Source: JAGMDK01 sp023128695 (GTDB lineage Bacteria; Planctomycetota; Phycisphaerae; UBA1845; Fen-1342). From it: a DNA stretch of 6,841 bases. Each line of letters begins with the position of its first letter. Within the stretch, counting starts at the first letter, position 1. Where the stretch lies: NCBI GenBank assembly GCA_030628805.1, contig DAOVQG010000253.1, positions 1 to 6,841 of the forward strand, given 5' to 3'. The position numbers and the translations under genes were made by a program. The notes beneath the pieces are model-generated. The model saw nothing but the letters and a program-made list of their open reading frames with translations, was not told where the DNA came from and made no database searches. This document shows, piece by piece, positions 1-5,485 of this stretch.

Positions 1-45
1 CCGGGGGCTGACGCCCCCGGCTAACGACTGTCGCCCCGTTGGGGC
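1..45. repeat. Two REP-like hairpins, cut by left window edge
   Basis: A perfect 8-bp inverted repeat (1-8 with 13-20, loop TGAC) is followed by a second short hairpin, GCCCC/GGGGC at 33-37 and 41-45 with loop GTT. The first has the same core design (GGGCTGA-GCCC) as the hairpins at 1857-1888, 5379-5396 and 5423-5440. Such paired intergenic hairpins are common in planctomycete genomes, as I recall. It may act as a terminator for a gene lying to the left of the window, which I cannot see. Confidence 0.7.
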
Positions 46-153
46 TGATGCACCTCGCCCTTCCCGCTGGTGCGTGAATCCTTTCTCGCACCCCTCTCGT
101 CATGACTCGTCGGTTCGGGCTTCTGTGGAATTGACGAGCGGCGCGCCGGAGAT

Positions 154-176
154 GTCATGCACCCCACCGGCATGAC
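154..176. repeat. 7-bp inverted repeat upstream of the zinc-ribbon promoter
   Basis: GTCATGC at 154-160 is mirrored by GCATGAC at 170-176 with a 9-nt loop, followed by AAAA. It lies 15 bp upstream of the proposed -35 box at 192. It could be an operator or part of a terminator for something transcribed from the right; the sequence does not decide between these. Confidence 0.4.
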
Positions 177-191
177 AAAATCGGCGGCGGC

Positions 192-220
192 TTGCCAGCG
201 GCGGGTAGTTGTGGGATAAT
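192..220 (+). promoter_or_regulatory. Sigma70-type promoter for zinc-ribbon/RNase H operon
   Basis: TTGCCA at 192-197 (5 of 6 to TTGACA) and GATAAT at 215-220 (5 of 6 to TATAAT) are separated by exactly 17 nt. Transcription would begin near 227, giving a leader of about 43 nt before the ATG at 270. No competing promoter of this quality is seen in 1-269. Confidence 0.65.
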
Positions 221-269
221 GAAGGCTTACATGCGTAACCAATTGAACATCTATCGTCGGAGAGCGTGA

Positions 270-1001
270 ATGGGAGCAATGCTCGAAGCCTTGATCGAAC
301 TCCAGGACATCGAGCATCAAATCGTAGATATACGCCGCCAATTGGCAGCCAAACAACGCGGCGTCGCACGTCAGACGGCCAAACTGCGGTCGGCCGAGCA
401 GACGCTGGCCGAGGGCAGCCGGGACCTGAAACGCACGCAGGTCGCGATGGACGAGGCGGACCTGGATTTAAAGGCTCGCAGCGCCCGCGTGAGCAAGTTG
501 CGGGAAGACCTCAACACGGTCCGGACCAATAAGGAATATGCCGCAGTCCTCTCGCAACTCAATAATGAAAAAGCCGAGGCGAGTCGCATCGAGAAGCGGG
601 CCTTCGAGTTGATGTCCGAGGTCGAGACCAAGCGGAAAGCGGCGGGCGGGCACGAGACCGCGGTGCAACAGGAGACGCGGCGGCTGGCAAATCTGAAGGG
701 TCAGTTGGAGCAGGCCCAAAGCTCGTTCGCCGAACGGCTTTCCACTCTGGAGCAGCAGCGGGCCGCGGCGGCCGAAAAACTGGACCCCAAGTCCATTGAC
801 CTGTTCAACCGCCTCTCGGAGCGCTACGAGGGTGAGGTCATGGCCCGGGTCATTCAGGTCCATCCCCGTCGGCAGGAGTTTATCTGCGACGGGTGCAACA
901 TGTCGGTGACGGCCGAACGGGCCAACTCGCTGATGTCCCGCGACGAGGTCGTTACCTGCGGCAGTTGCGGCCGCATTCTTCATATCGAGCAGGGCACTTA
1001 G
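270..1001 (+). CDS. Coiled-coil and C4 zinc-ribbon protein (DUF164/CT398 type)
   Basis: This is a 243-aa protein, about the usual family length. Residues about 8-180 are a long charged helical region rich in K, R, E, Q and A, expected to fold as an antiparallel coiled-coil hairpin. The C-terminus is a zinc ribbon with paired cysteines C206/C209 (CDGC) and C230/C233 (CGSC). The family is widespread in bacteria; its molecular role is not settled, and nucleic-acid or protein-partner binding is usually proposed. The ATG at 270 has GGAGAG at 259-264 five nt upstream, which favours it over the in-frame ATG at 279. The next gene starts 15 nt after the stop, so the two are probably co-transcribed. 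Pairing of this family with an RNase H gene is also seen in Mycobacterium (Rv2229c-Rv2228c), which supports a link to RNA or R-loop metabolism, but that is inference. Confidence 0.93.
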   Translation: MGAMLEALIELQDIEHQIVDIRRQLAAKQRGVARQTAKLRSAEQTLAEGSRDLKRTQVAMDEADLDLKARSARVSKLREDLNTVRTNKEYAAVLSQLNNEKAEASRIEKRAFELMSEVETKRKAAGGHETAVQQETRRLANLKGQLEQAQSSFAERLSTLEQQRAAAAEKLDPKSIDLFNRLSERYEGEVMARVIQVHPRRQEFICDGCNMSVTAERANSLMSRDEVVTCGSCGRILHIEQGT

Positions 1002-1016
1002 CGTGGTGAGTGACGC

Positions 1017-1850
1017 GTGGAGTTGATCATCCACGTTGACGGCGGGGCGCGTGGCAACCCGGGACCCGCCGGGGCCGGGGTCGTCATCGTGGAAAAGGAC
1101 GGGGGCCTCATCTACGAAGCCGGCTTTTTCCTGGGGCGCCAGACCAACAACGCCGCCGAATACCAGGCCCTGATCCATGCCCTCCAGCGGGCTGAGCGCT
1201 GCGGGGCGCAGGCGATCACGGTTTATTCCGACAGCGAGTTGCTGGTGCGGCAGATCACGGGGGAATACCGGGTCAAGAGCCCCAGCCTGGCCAAGCTCTA
1301 TGAGCAGGTCCAGATCCTGCTGCTCAAGGTGCCCCGTTGGACAGTGCGGCACGTCCGCCGCGAGGCTAATGTGCGGGCCGATGAACTCGCAAACCTGGCC
1401 ATGGACGAGCGGCGCGACGTCACCGTCTTCGACGCCGACGCCGACACCGGCGGCGAGGCGAGCCGGCCGGCCAGCCCCGCGGATCAACCGAGCGAGACCG
1501 AGCCGGACCCGTCCGCTCCGGAGGAGATTGCTGGTGAGGTAGTCGTACCCAAGCCAGAGCGACAGGCGATTCGCGTCACCGTCACGCATTCGCCGGATAC
1601 GGCGTTCTGTCCGGCGGACGGCATCCCGCGGGATGCGTTTACGGTTTCCTCAACGCTGCCGGCCGGCCTCTGCGTACATGCCGCGCATGCCATCCTGCCG
1701 ACCCTCCTGGCGATGATGAACACTGATCCGCGGGAATTTGCGTCGGTCCCGACGCTGACGGTCCGCTGTGCACAGCCGGGTTGCGGAGCGGTTTTTCGGC
1801 TCTCGCCGCTGCGCGGCCCCAACGGAGCGCCGCGCGCTACAGAAGCTTGA
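1017..1850 (+). CDS. RNase HI-type nuclease fused to a C-terminal domain
   Basis: A 277-aa protein. Residues 1-130 form an RNase H fold of the type lacking the E. coli basic protrusion. The four acidic catalytic residues are visible: D8 (HVDGGARGNPG), E48 (NNAAEYQAL), D72 (YSDSEL) and D122 (ANVRADELAN). It should cleave the RNA strand of RNA-DNA hybrids in the cytoplasm. Residues about 131-180 are an acidic, proline-rich linker. Residues about 184-267 form a second domain with C198, the motif PAGLC (C219), an AxHAILP helix, then TLTVRC and C256. Its layout resembles the small uncharacterised TIGR04076 family, by memory of the motif only. The start is GTG at 1017 with GGTGAG at 1005-1010; there is no nearby in-frame ATG before the first strand. 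It follows the zinc-ribbon gene by 15 nt. I withhold the symbol rnhA because of the fusion and divergent type. Confidence 0.9.
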   Translation: MELIIHVDGGARGNPGPAGAGVVIVEKDGGLIYEAGFFLGRQTNNAAEYQALIHALQRAERCGAQAITVYSDSELLVRQITGEYRVKSPSLAKLYEQVQILLLKVPRWTVRHVRREANVRADELANLAMDERRDVTVFDADADTGGEASRPASPADQPSETEPDPSAPEEIAGEVVVPKPERQAIRVTVTHSPDTAFCPADGIPRDAFTVSSTLPAGLCVHAAHAILPTLLAMMNTDPREFASVPTLTVRCAQPGCGAVFRLSPLRGPNGAPRATEA

Positions 1851-1856
1851 GTCTTC

Positions 1857-1888
1857 GAAGAGCCGCGGGCTGAAGCCCGCGGCTCTTC
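1857..1888. terminator. Perfect 14-bp hairpin, probable terminator (REP-like)
   Basis: Arms 1857-1870 and 1875-1888 pair perfectly around a TGAA loop, starting 6 nt after the stop codon of the RNase H gene. Only two T residues follow, so the U-tract is weak, but the stem is very stable. It is symmetrical and could also stop transcription coming from the minus-strand genes. It is the intact member of a hairpin family with degenerate copies at 5379-5396 and 5423-5440. Confidence 0.7.
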
Positions 1889-1936
1889 TTCAAGGTGGGA
1901 TAGTCAAGTGATTGACGAAACGCTGTACCAGTGCCG

Positions 1937-2036
1937 TTTCAGAAAACATCTGGCGCCCGTCGGGAGGGCGAGGCTCCTGCCGAGCCGCGGCTCGCCGGGA
2001 GGCTCGCCCTCCCATCGCGACGGACTTTTTCTGAAA
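1937..2036. repeat. 100-bp inverted-repeat element, MITE-like (GEAPAEP type)
   Basis: The outer ends are a perfect 10-bp inverted repeat, TTTCAGAAAA at 1937-1946 and TTTTCTGAAA at 2027-2036. Inside, GGGAGGGCGAG at 1962-1972 mirrors CTCGCCCTCCC at 2003-2013, and the centre is a perfect 14-bp palindrome at 1981-1994. Read as protein it gives the GEAPAEP/LALPSR signature common in spurious planctomycete ORFs. No target-site duplication is apparent. It lies between two convergent operons and ends 5 bp before the stop codon of the minus-strand gene at 2042. A related, larger copy lies at 4185-4280. Confidence 0.65.
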
Positions 2037-2041
2037 TTGCT

Positions 2042-2476
2042 TTAGACAAGCACGATCCCGGCTCCAGCGACGACGCAGGCCGCCTGCCGCAACGGGTCGG
2101 CGAGCAACTCAGCTGCCTTTTTCCAGCCGCGCGCGAATGTCGCGGCGGTAAATGCTCCCTCGGGGCCGTGGACCGGCACCGCATTGTACGCATAGAACCG
2201 CACCCGGAACTGCCGGCCCGCTTCGTCGGGGAAACTCGCCCGCTGCACGACCAGCTTCCAAGACTCGTGGTACACCCCCTCAAACGTGAGAGAACCCAGG
2301 AGCAGGGGGCCGCTGGGTGGCAAGAAGGTTATCCCGTGCTTCTCTAACTGACGCGCCAGCTCTTCGCCGAACGCCGTGATCGAGGCCAGAAGCTGGTCCT
2401 CGGGCATATTCCCCGGCGAGTTGAGTTCGGCCAGGGTGACGGGGGGCTCAATGTGTATGCTCGTCACGAAACTCAC
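2042..2476 (-). CDS. Hypothetical protein, 144 aa
   Basis: I do not recognise this protein. It has no signal peptide and no clear membrane span; the last dozen residues (AACVVAGAGIVLV) are hydrophobic but short. The middle alternates strand-like stretches (LLLGSLTFEGVYHESWKLVV, RQFRVRFYAYNAVPV), suggesting a small alpha/beta cytosolic protein. The start is GTG at 2476 with GGAG at 2485-2482 (minus strand) five nt upstream; no in-frame ATG offers a comparable site. It lies 76 nt downstream of the lipoprotein gene on the same strand and may share its transcript, though a hairpin sits in the gap. The stop codon is only 5 bp from the inverted-repeat element, so the native C-terminus may have been altered by that insertion. 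A plus-strand frame over the same bases lacks a ribosome site and starts inside the repeat, so I prefer this strand. Confidence 0.75.
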   Translation of the reverse strand: MSFVTSIHIEPPVTLAELNSPGNMPEDQLLASITAFGEELARQLEKHGITFLPPSGPLLLGSLTFEGVYHESWKLVVQRASFPDEAGRQFRVRFYAYNAVPVHGPEGAFTAATFARGWKKAAELLADPLRQAACVVAGAGIVLV

Positions 2477-2500
2477 GTGTTCTCCGCTGCTATCTAGCTG

Positions 2501-2534
2501 CCCGCGCCGAACGCCGCACCGCGGAAGGCGCGGG
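2501..2534 (-). promoter_or_regulatory. GC-rich intercistronic hairpin
   Basis: CCCGCGCC at 2501-2508 and GGCGCGGG at 2527-2534 form a perfect 8-bp stem, with an inner CCGC/GCGG stem at 2514-2517 and 2521-2524. It fills much of the 76-nt gap between the lipoprotein and the 144-aa gene. No T-tract follows on the minus strand, so it may stabilise or attenuate the transcript rather than end it. Confidence 0.4.
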
Positions 2535-2552
2535 GGCGCGAGCGGTCATTGC

Positions 2553-3839
2553 TCAAGGGTTGGAGCCGAGCCAGCGGAATGTTTTGGCCTCGATGTGTCC
2601 GTTCCGCCCGGTACTGGACCACCAATTCAGGGCCTCCTCGATGCTGCCGAAGCGTTGGCCCCGCAGCCGGCCGACAACAGACAACAGGAACTGGGCATCA
2701 TCGCCGGTCAACTCTTCCGTTTCACTGTTTTCAAGCAATAGCATGATCGCTTCCAGGTCGCCGATCCCGCGGTTGCGGACGAGTCGGCTGTGGGCGGCGT
2801 AGGTGGTGATCGCGGAGGCGAGGTCGTGGAGGGCGGGTTGCGCGTTTCTCAGGCCAGTCGGGCTGCGCGACTCGGCTAGCAAATCAAACAACTTCTTGGA
2901 GCGCTCCAGCGCCAGCGTGGGGACCAGCGCTTCATGCGTGGCGACCGTCATATGAACGTACGGCGAGGGAACGACGGCGCCGCCGACGGTGAGAATCTGC
3001 CCCGTTCTGCGGTCGAGCTTGAGGTTCTGCCGCCAGAACTCCTCGGTCTGTTTCTGCGGGCGGGCGACGACGATCCAGGATCCACGCATCAGGACCGCCA
3101 AATCGCTGGGGCCGGCGTTGTCATAGAGCCGCTTCGAGTAGAACTGTGAGGTGTAGTCGATGATGGTCTGGTTCTGCTGGTTTGATAGCACCAGGCCTGC
3201 TACCCGGATCGCGAAGGCGGCGGCGGGCACGGCCGGATGCGGCACGAACGTCGCCAGTGTGCCGACGGCCTGGTTGATCTTATCAAACAGGGCCCGCGTT
3301 TCCCGATTCCGCTCCGTCTTGACGTCGATCACACGCAGCTTGAAGTAGGGCTGGAAAGCGTCGTTCCACGCCCGCTGGGAATGAACCAAGAGGTTCTCGA
3401 AGCCCAGTTTCTGTCCGGGGGCTACGTCGCGCTGGTACCAGACGGCCATCGAGATCGGTTCGGGCTGGTCCTCGGTCTGCACGTCGAGAATAACGACGAT
3501 GTCCTTGGTGCCTGAGAAGTCCCGCGGCATATACACGCTGTTGACGATGATCGAGAGCGGATCCGCGTGTTCGACGACCAGCTCGTCCTCGATCGCCTCG
3601 TAGCTGAAGCGTAGACTCCACTGGGCCTGCGTGGCCTCATCCGCACGTACAAACAGGGACCGGTGCTCCTTATATAGCGGGGGCGTGATCGCAGCGGCGG
3701 GGTCCGGCTCGACCCGCGGCCCCTTCCGGATGCAGCCGGTTGGAGCGGCTACCACCGCCAGCAGTGCCAGCGTCGCCAGCCAGAGGGGGCTGCGCCGCGT
3801 TTTGCGGCGAACTGTTCGATCTGGAAAGGTGCTTGACAT
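2553..3839 (-). CDS. Probable lipoprotein of unknown function
   Basis: A 428-aa protein I do not recognise. The N-terminus is basic (R11-R16), followed by a hydrophobic stretch (about 18-32) and VAAPTGC, which suggests signal peptidase II cleavage before C36 and lipid anchoring; proline at -3 is not ideal for a lipobox. Residues about 58-180 look strand-rich. Residues 178-235 are mostly helical, with a PHPAVPAAAFAIRVAGLVLSN segment that is mildly hydrophobic, then NQTIIDYTSQFY. The C-terminal part (about 300-428) is helical. No catalytic motif is evident. The ATG at 3839 has GGAG at 3849-3846 (minus strand) six nt upstream. It is the first gene of a minus-strand pair with the 144-aa gene. It is likely an envelope protein facing the periplasm; its substrate or partner is unknown. 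Confidence 0.88.
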   Translation of the reverse strand: MSSTFPDRTVRRKTRRSPLWLATLALLAVVAAPTGCIRKGPRVEPDPAAAITPPLYKEHRSLFVRADEATQAQWSLRFSYEAIEDELVVEHADPLSIIVNSVYMPRDFSGTKDIVVILDVQTEDQPEPISMAVWYQRDVAPGQKLGFENLLVHSQRAWNDAFQPYFKLRVIDVKTERNRETRALFDKINQAVGTLATFVPHPAVPAAAFAIRVAGLVLSNQQNQTIIDYTSQFYSKRLYDNAGPSDLAVLMRGSWIVVARPQKQTEEFWRQNLKLDRRTGQILTVGGAVVPSPYVHMTVATHEALVPTLALERSKKLFDLLAESRSPTGLRNAQPALHDLASAITTYAAHSRLVRNRGIGDLEAIMLLLENSETEELTGDDAQFLLSVVGRLRGQRFGSIEEALNWWSSTGRNGHIEAKTFRWLGSNP

Positions 3840-4139
3840 GTTAGTCTCCGTAGCGTGTCTACTCGCATAGTGTATTGGAACCTATCCGCCCTGAAAATGC
3901 AATATCGGACGAATGCGTTAGCCCCTCACCAGTGCCTGACGCTTTCGGCAGCCGGCATCTGGATTGTAGCGGCCGGGCCCAGTACTGGCCGTCGCGGACC
4001 AAGCACCCCCTGCGGCAGCGTTGGGAGATAGGGTCGTTGAGCGCTCGTTGTGAAGGAGGATACAACCAAAAATCAACATTATTTATGTATAATGCGCCCA
4101 CTATTATATAATTTTGCATCATATATGGATAATATTTGC

Positions 4140-4167
4140 TTGATATTTGAAGTTTTTGAGCTATATT
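4140..4167 (+). promoter_or_regulatory. Candidate promoter in AT-rich island, for RHH gene
   Basis: TTGATA at 4140-4145 and TATATT at 4162-4167, each 5 of 6 to consensus, are spaced by 16 nt. Transcription would start near 4174 and run through the inverted repeat at 4185-4280 before the RHH gene at 4359, giving a leader of about 185 nt with a strong hairpin. AT-rich sequence throws up promoter-like boxes by chance, so confidence is limited; a TATAAT at 4088-4093 lacks a matching -35. Confidence 0.45.
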
Positions 4168-4184
4168 TAATGTGTGTACTGGTT

Positions 4185-4280
4185 GCGGGAGGGCGAGGCT
4201 CCCGCCGAGCCGTGCCCTGGAGGAAATCGAACGTACGGCTCGGCAGGAGCCTCGCCCTCCCGCGGGAGCCTCGCCCTCCC
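4185..4280. repeat. 29-bp inverted repeat plus partial copy (GEAPAEP type)
   Basis: Arms 4185-4213 and 4235-4263 are complementary at 28 of 29 positions (a C-A mismatch at 4203/4245), with a 21-nt loop. Immediately after, 4264-4280 repeats the distal part of the right arm (GAGCCTCGCCCTCCC) in direct orientation, as if the end were duplicated. It is the same family as the element at 1937-2036 but lacks the TTTCAGAAAA outer ends. It sits between the AT-rich candidate promoter and the RHH gene. Confidence 0.75.
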
Positions 4281-4358
4281 AGATCAACTCGCACGTTTGG
4301 TGTTGACGGAGTGCTAGTTGTCTCTTTGAGGAGTGAACATTGAGAGAAGGTGAGTGCC

Positions 4359-4562
4359 ATGCCTCAAACGACTTTTAATTTTGATCGCAGGACCGAACAG
4401 GTAATTGAAGCTCTCAAGGTCCATTTCGGGGCCACGACGAAGGCTGAGATTCTCCGTAAAGCATTGGCTTTGCTTGATCTTGCGCGCGAAGCTGAGGAAG
4501 AGGGCCGGGGCGTAGCGATACTTGACGAGGACGGTCAGCCCCGAAGAGTAATACTGCGCTGA
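4359..4562 (+). CDS. Ribbon-helix-helix (CopG/Arc-type) DNA-binding protein
   Basis: A 67-aa protein from the ATG at 4359. The N-terminal strand (TTFNFD, 4-9), helix A (about 11-24, RTEQVIEALKVHFG) and helix B (about 27-42, TKAEILRKALALLDLA) match the ribbon-helix-helix pattern, which dimerises and binds DNA through the strand pair. The C-terminal tail (GVAILDEDGQPRRVILR) looks like a beta hairpin. AGAAGG at 4345-4350 lies 8 nt before this ATG; the in-frame GTG at 4350 would overlap that site, so I reject it. It is followed after 13 nt by a two-TM protein gene, suggesting one transcript. Probable roles are transcriptional regulator, perhaps of its own operon, or antitoxin-like protein. No typical toxin is next to it. 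Its third positions look less GC-biased than those of the flanking genes. Confidence 0.85.
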   Translation: MPQTTFNFDRRTEQVIEALKVHFGATTKAEILRKALALLDLAREAEEEGRGVAILDEDGQPRRVILR

Positions 4563-4575
4563 TTCAGGAGCGAGC

Positions 4576-4983
4576 GTGCCAGAACTCGACCCGGGTCCAC
4601 GCCGAGATCCCGAGACGGACGCAAAGGCGGCGAAACGGGCTGCCCACAAAGAGCCGAGCGTTCCGGAGAGAGAAGCATCTTTGCGGATGCAGGAGGTTGT
4701 CCGACGCAGTGCAGTTGTTGATATTAAGCTGCGAATAGCGTTTTTTGTGGTAATCGCGTTGTTGTTCATCACTTTGAACGCCGTGGTCATCTGGCTCGTG
4801 TACACGTTAGTAAAGATTGACCATGAATTGCTCACGACGGCCGGGGTGGCTGAGGTTGAACGCGTCGTAGATTCCAAAGTGCTTATGTCGCTGATTGGAG
4901 CCACCGCCGTGCAGGTCGGCGCGGTTATCTTTGCCATCACGAAGTACTTATTCGACACGGAAAAAAGCGTCCAACAGGCCTGA
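4576..4983 (+). CDS. Small two-TM membrane protein
   Basis: A 135-aa protein with a charged, proline-containing N-terminal tail (1-50), TM1 at about 52-79 (starting LRIAFFVVIALLFITLNAVV), a short loop (80-99) and TM2 at about 101-126, ending with the conserved-looking ITKYLF and a short polar tail. The second span (KVLMSLIGATAVQVGAVIFAITKYLF) resembles a C-terminal TM segment I recall from small proteins of mobile and accessory regions, but I cannot name a family. The start is GTG at 4576 with CAGGAG at 4565-4570 five nt upstream, 13 nt after the RHH stop; translational coupling is plausible. The N- and C-termini are probably both cytoplasmic, given the basic residues before TM1 and at the TM2 end. 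Function is unknown. Confidence 0.85.
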   Translation: MPELDPGPRRDPETDAKAAKRAAHKEPSVPEREASLRMQEVVRRSAVVDIKLRIAFFVVIALLFITLNAVVIWLVYTLVKIDHELLTTAGVAEVERVVDSKVLMSLIGATAVQVGAVIFAITKYLFDTEKSVQQA

Positions 4984-5026
4984 CACGTCCTTTTCACTCC
5001 GCTCCCTATCAGTTCGGAGCACGCCC

Positions 5027-5356
5027 ATGTTTGATCCGGTCACGTTCGGCCAGAATATCTACCTGTTGATCGGCTTGCTGGTCTTCCTGGCGATCGTGAT
5101 CTTCGTCATTATCGTGGCTTGGACTGGGATCAACATCGGCGTCTGGCGCGCCCAGAAAAAAAATGCGGAGCAGCAGGACCTCCGCCGTAAGTTTCTTCCG
5201 GACGGGCGGCCGCTCCCGCCGACCGGGCGCGGCGTGTGTACCGCTTGCTGTCGGGCCTGCGAGAAGGTTTATCACCTGCCGACCGGTGAGCGCTTGTGTC
5301 CGATGTGTTTTGAACGCCTTGAGTCGAAGGCCTGCGCTGAAAATGAGTCGTCCTGA
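5027..5356 (+). CDS. One-TM protein with cytosolic Cys-rich zinc-binding tail
   Basis: A 109-aa protein. Residues about 11-32 (from IYLLIGLLVF) are one strong membrane span, followed by a basic cytosolic stretch (RAQKKNAEQQDLRRK). The tail holds C71, C74, C75, C78 and C91, C94; the pairs CRAC (75/78) and CPMC (91/94) fit a four-cysteine zinc-binding site, with C71/C74 extra and a further C103. I do not recognise a named family. The ATG at 5027 is chosen because GGAG at 5016-5019 lies 7 nt upstream and the membrane segment follows at once; a longer reading frame from 4895 would run through the end of the previous gene. It follows the two-TM gene by 43 nt and precedes pilT by 129 nt. A role near the pilus base is possible only from position. 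Confidence 0.85.
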   Translation: MFDPVTFGQNIYLLIGLLVFLAIVIFVIIVAWTGINIGVWRAQKKNAEQQDLRRKFLPDGRPLPPTGRGVCTACCRACEKVYHLPTGERLCPMCFERLESKACAENESS

Positions 5357-5375
5357 CACGACCTGCGCCGTGAGA

Positions 5376-5446
5376 CCGCGCGGGCTGAAGCCCGCGGCTC
5401 CTCAGTGAGCCGCTGTTGACTGCGCGGTCTGAAGCCCGCGGCTCTT
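5376..5446. repeat. Two tandem degenerate REP-like hairpins before pilT
   Basis: Both copies carry CTGAAGCCCGCGGCTC, as in the hairpin at 1861-1886. The left arms have drifted. The first pairs over 7 bp (5379-5385 with 5390-5396). The second pairs over 5423-5429 with 5434-5440, with one T-C mismatch. They start about 20 nt after the stop at 5356. They may weakly terminate the upstream operon or reduce read-through into pilT, but no good separate promoter for pilT is visible. Confidence 0.65.
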
Positions 5447-5485
5447 CTGCGATTTGCTCTCGCGTGCTCTTGCTTAGGAGCCCCA

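Larger units (their letters stand above)
3840..4358. other. 519-nt divergent intergenic region
   Basis: This gap separates the minus-strand lipoprotein gene from the plus-strand RHH gene and should carry promoters for both. Positions 3890-4040 are GC-rich with no gene I can support; they contain a perfect 10-bp palindrome CCAGTACTGG at 3979-3988. Positions about 4060-4180 are sharply AT-rich and hold a probable promoter. Positions 4185-4280 are the inverted repeat. An AAGGAGG at 4053-4059 looks like a strong ribosome site, but the frames following it are short or run into the repeat. I could not assign a convincing promoter for the lipoprotein gene. Confidence 0.6.

Noticed and set aside
468..1589. 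Minus-strand open frame of 373 codons
   Set aside because: It lies antisense across the zinc-ribbon and RNase H genes, which have clear motifs; long antisense frames are expected in GC-rich DNA.
1931..2347. Plus-strand frame starting REGEAPAEP
   Set aside because: Its N-terminal part is translated inverted repeat, and the rest is antisense to the better supported minus-strand 144-aa gene.
4302..4307. TTGACG as a -35 box for the RHH gene
   Set aside because: No -10-like hexamer occurs at 16-18 nt downstream.
4314..4324. 11-mer CTAGTTGTCTC shared with 6712-6722
   Set aside because: Several repeated 11-mers are expected by chance in a window this long; there is no flanking similarity to suggest a shared IS end.
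3859..4343. Short frames on both strands through the gap and repeat
   Set aside because: They consist mainly of the repeat's spurious translation and AT-rich filler; the AAGGAGG at 4053 is not followed by a convincing start.
4314..4997. Minus-strand open frame of 227 codons
   Set aside because: It is antisense to the RHH and two-TM genes, is rich in Ser/Thr/Arg with no domain, and has no supporting ribosome site or neighbour.
5415..5420. TTGACT as a -35 box for pilT
   Set aside because: The expected -10 position falls in the GC-rich REP-like hairpin with no TATAAT-like sequence.
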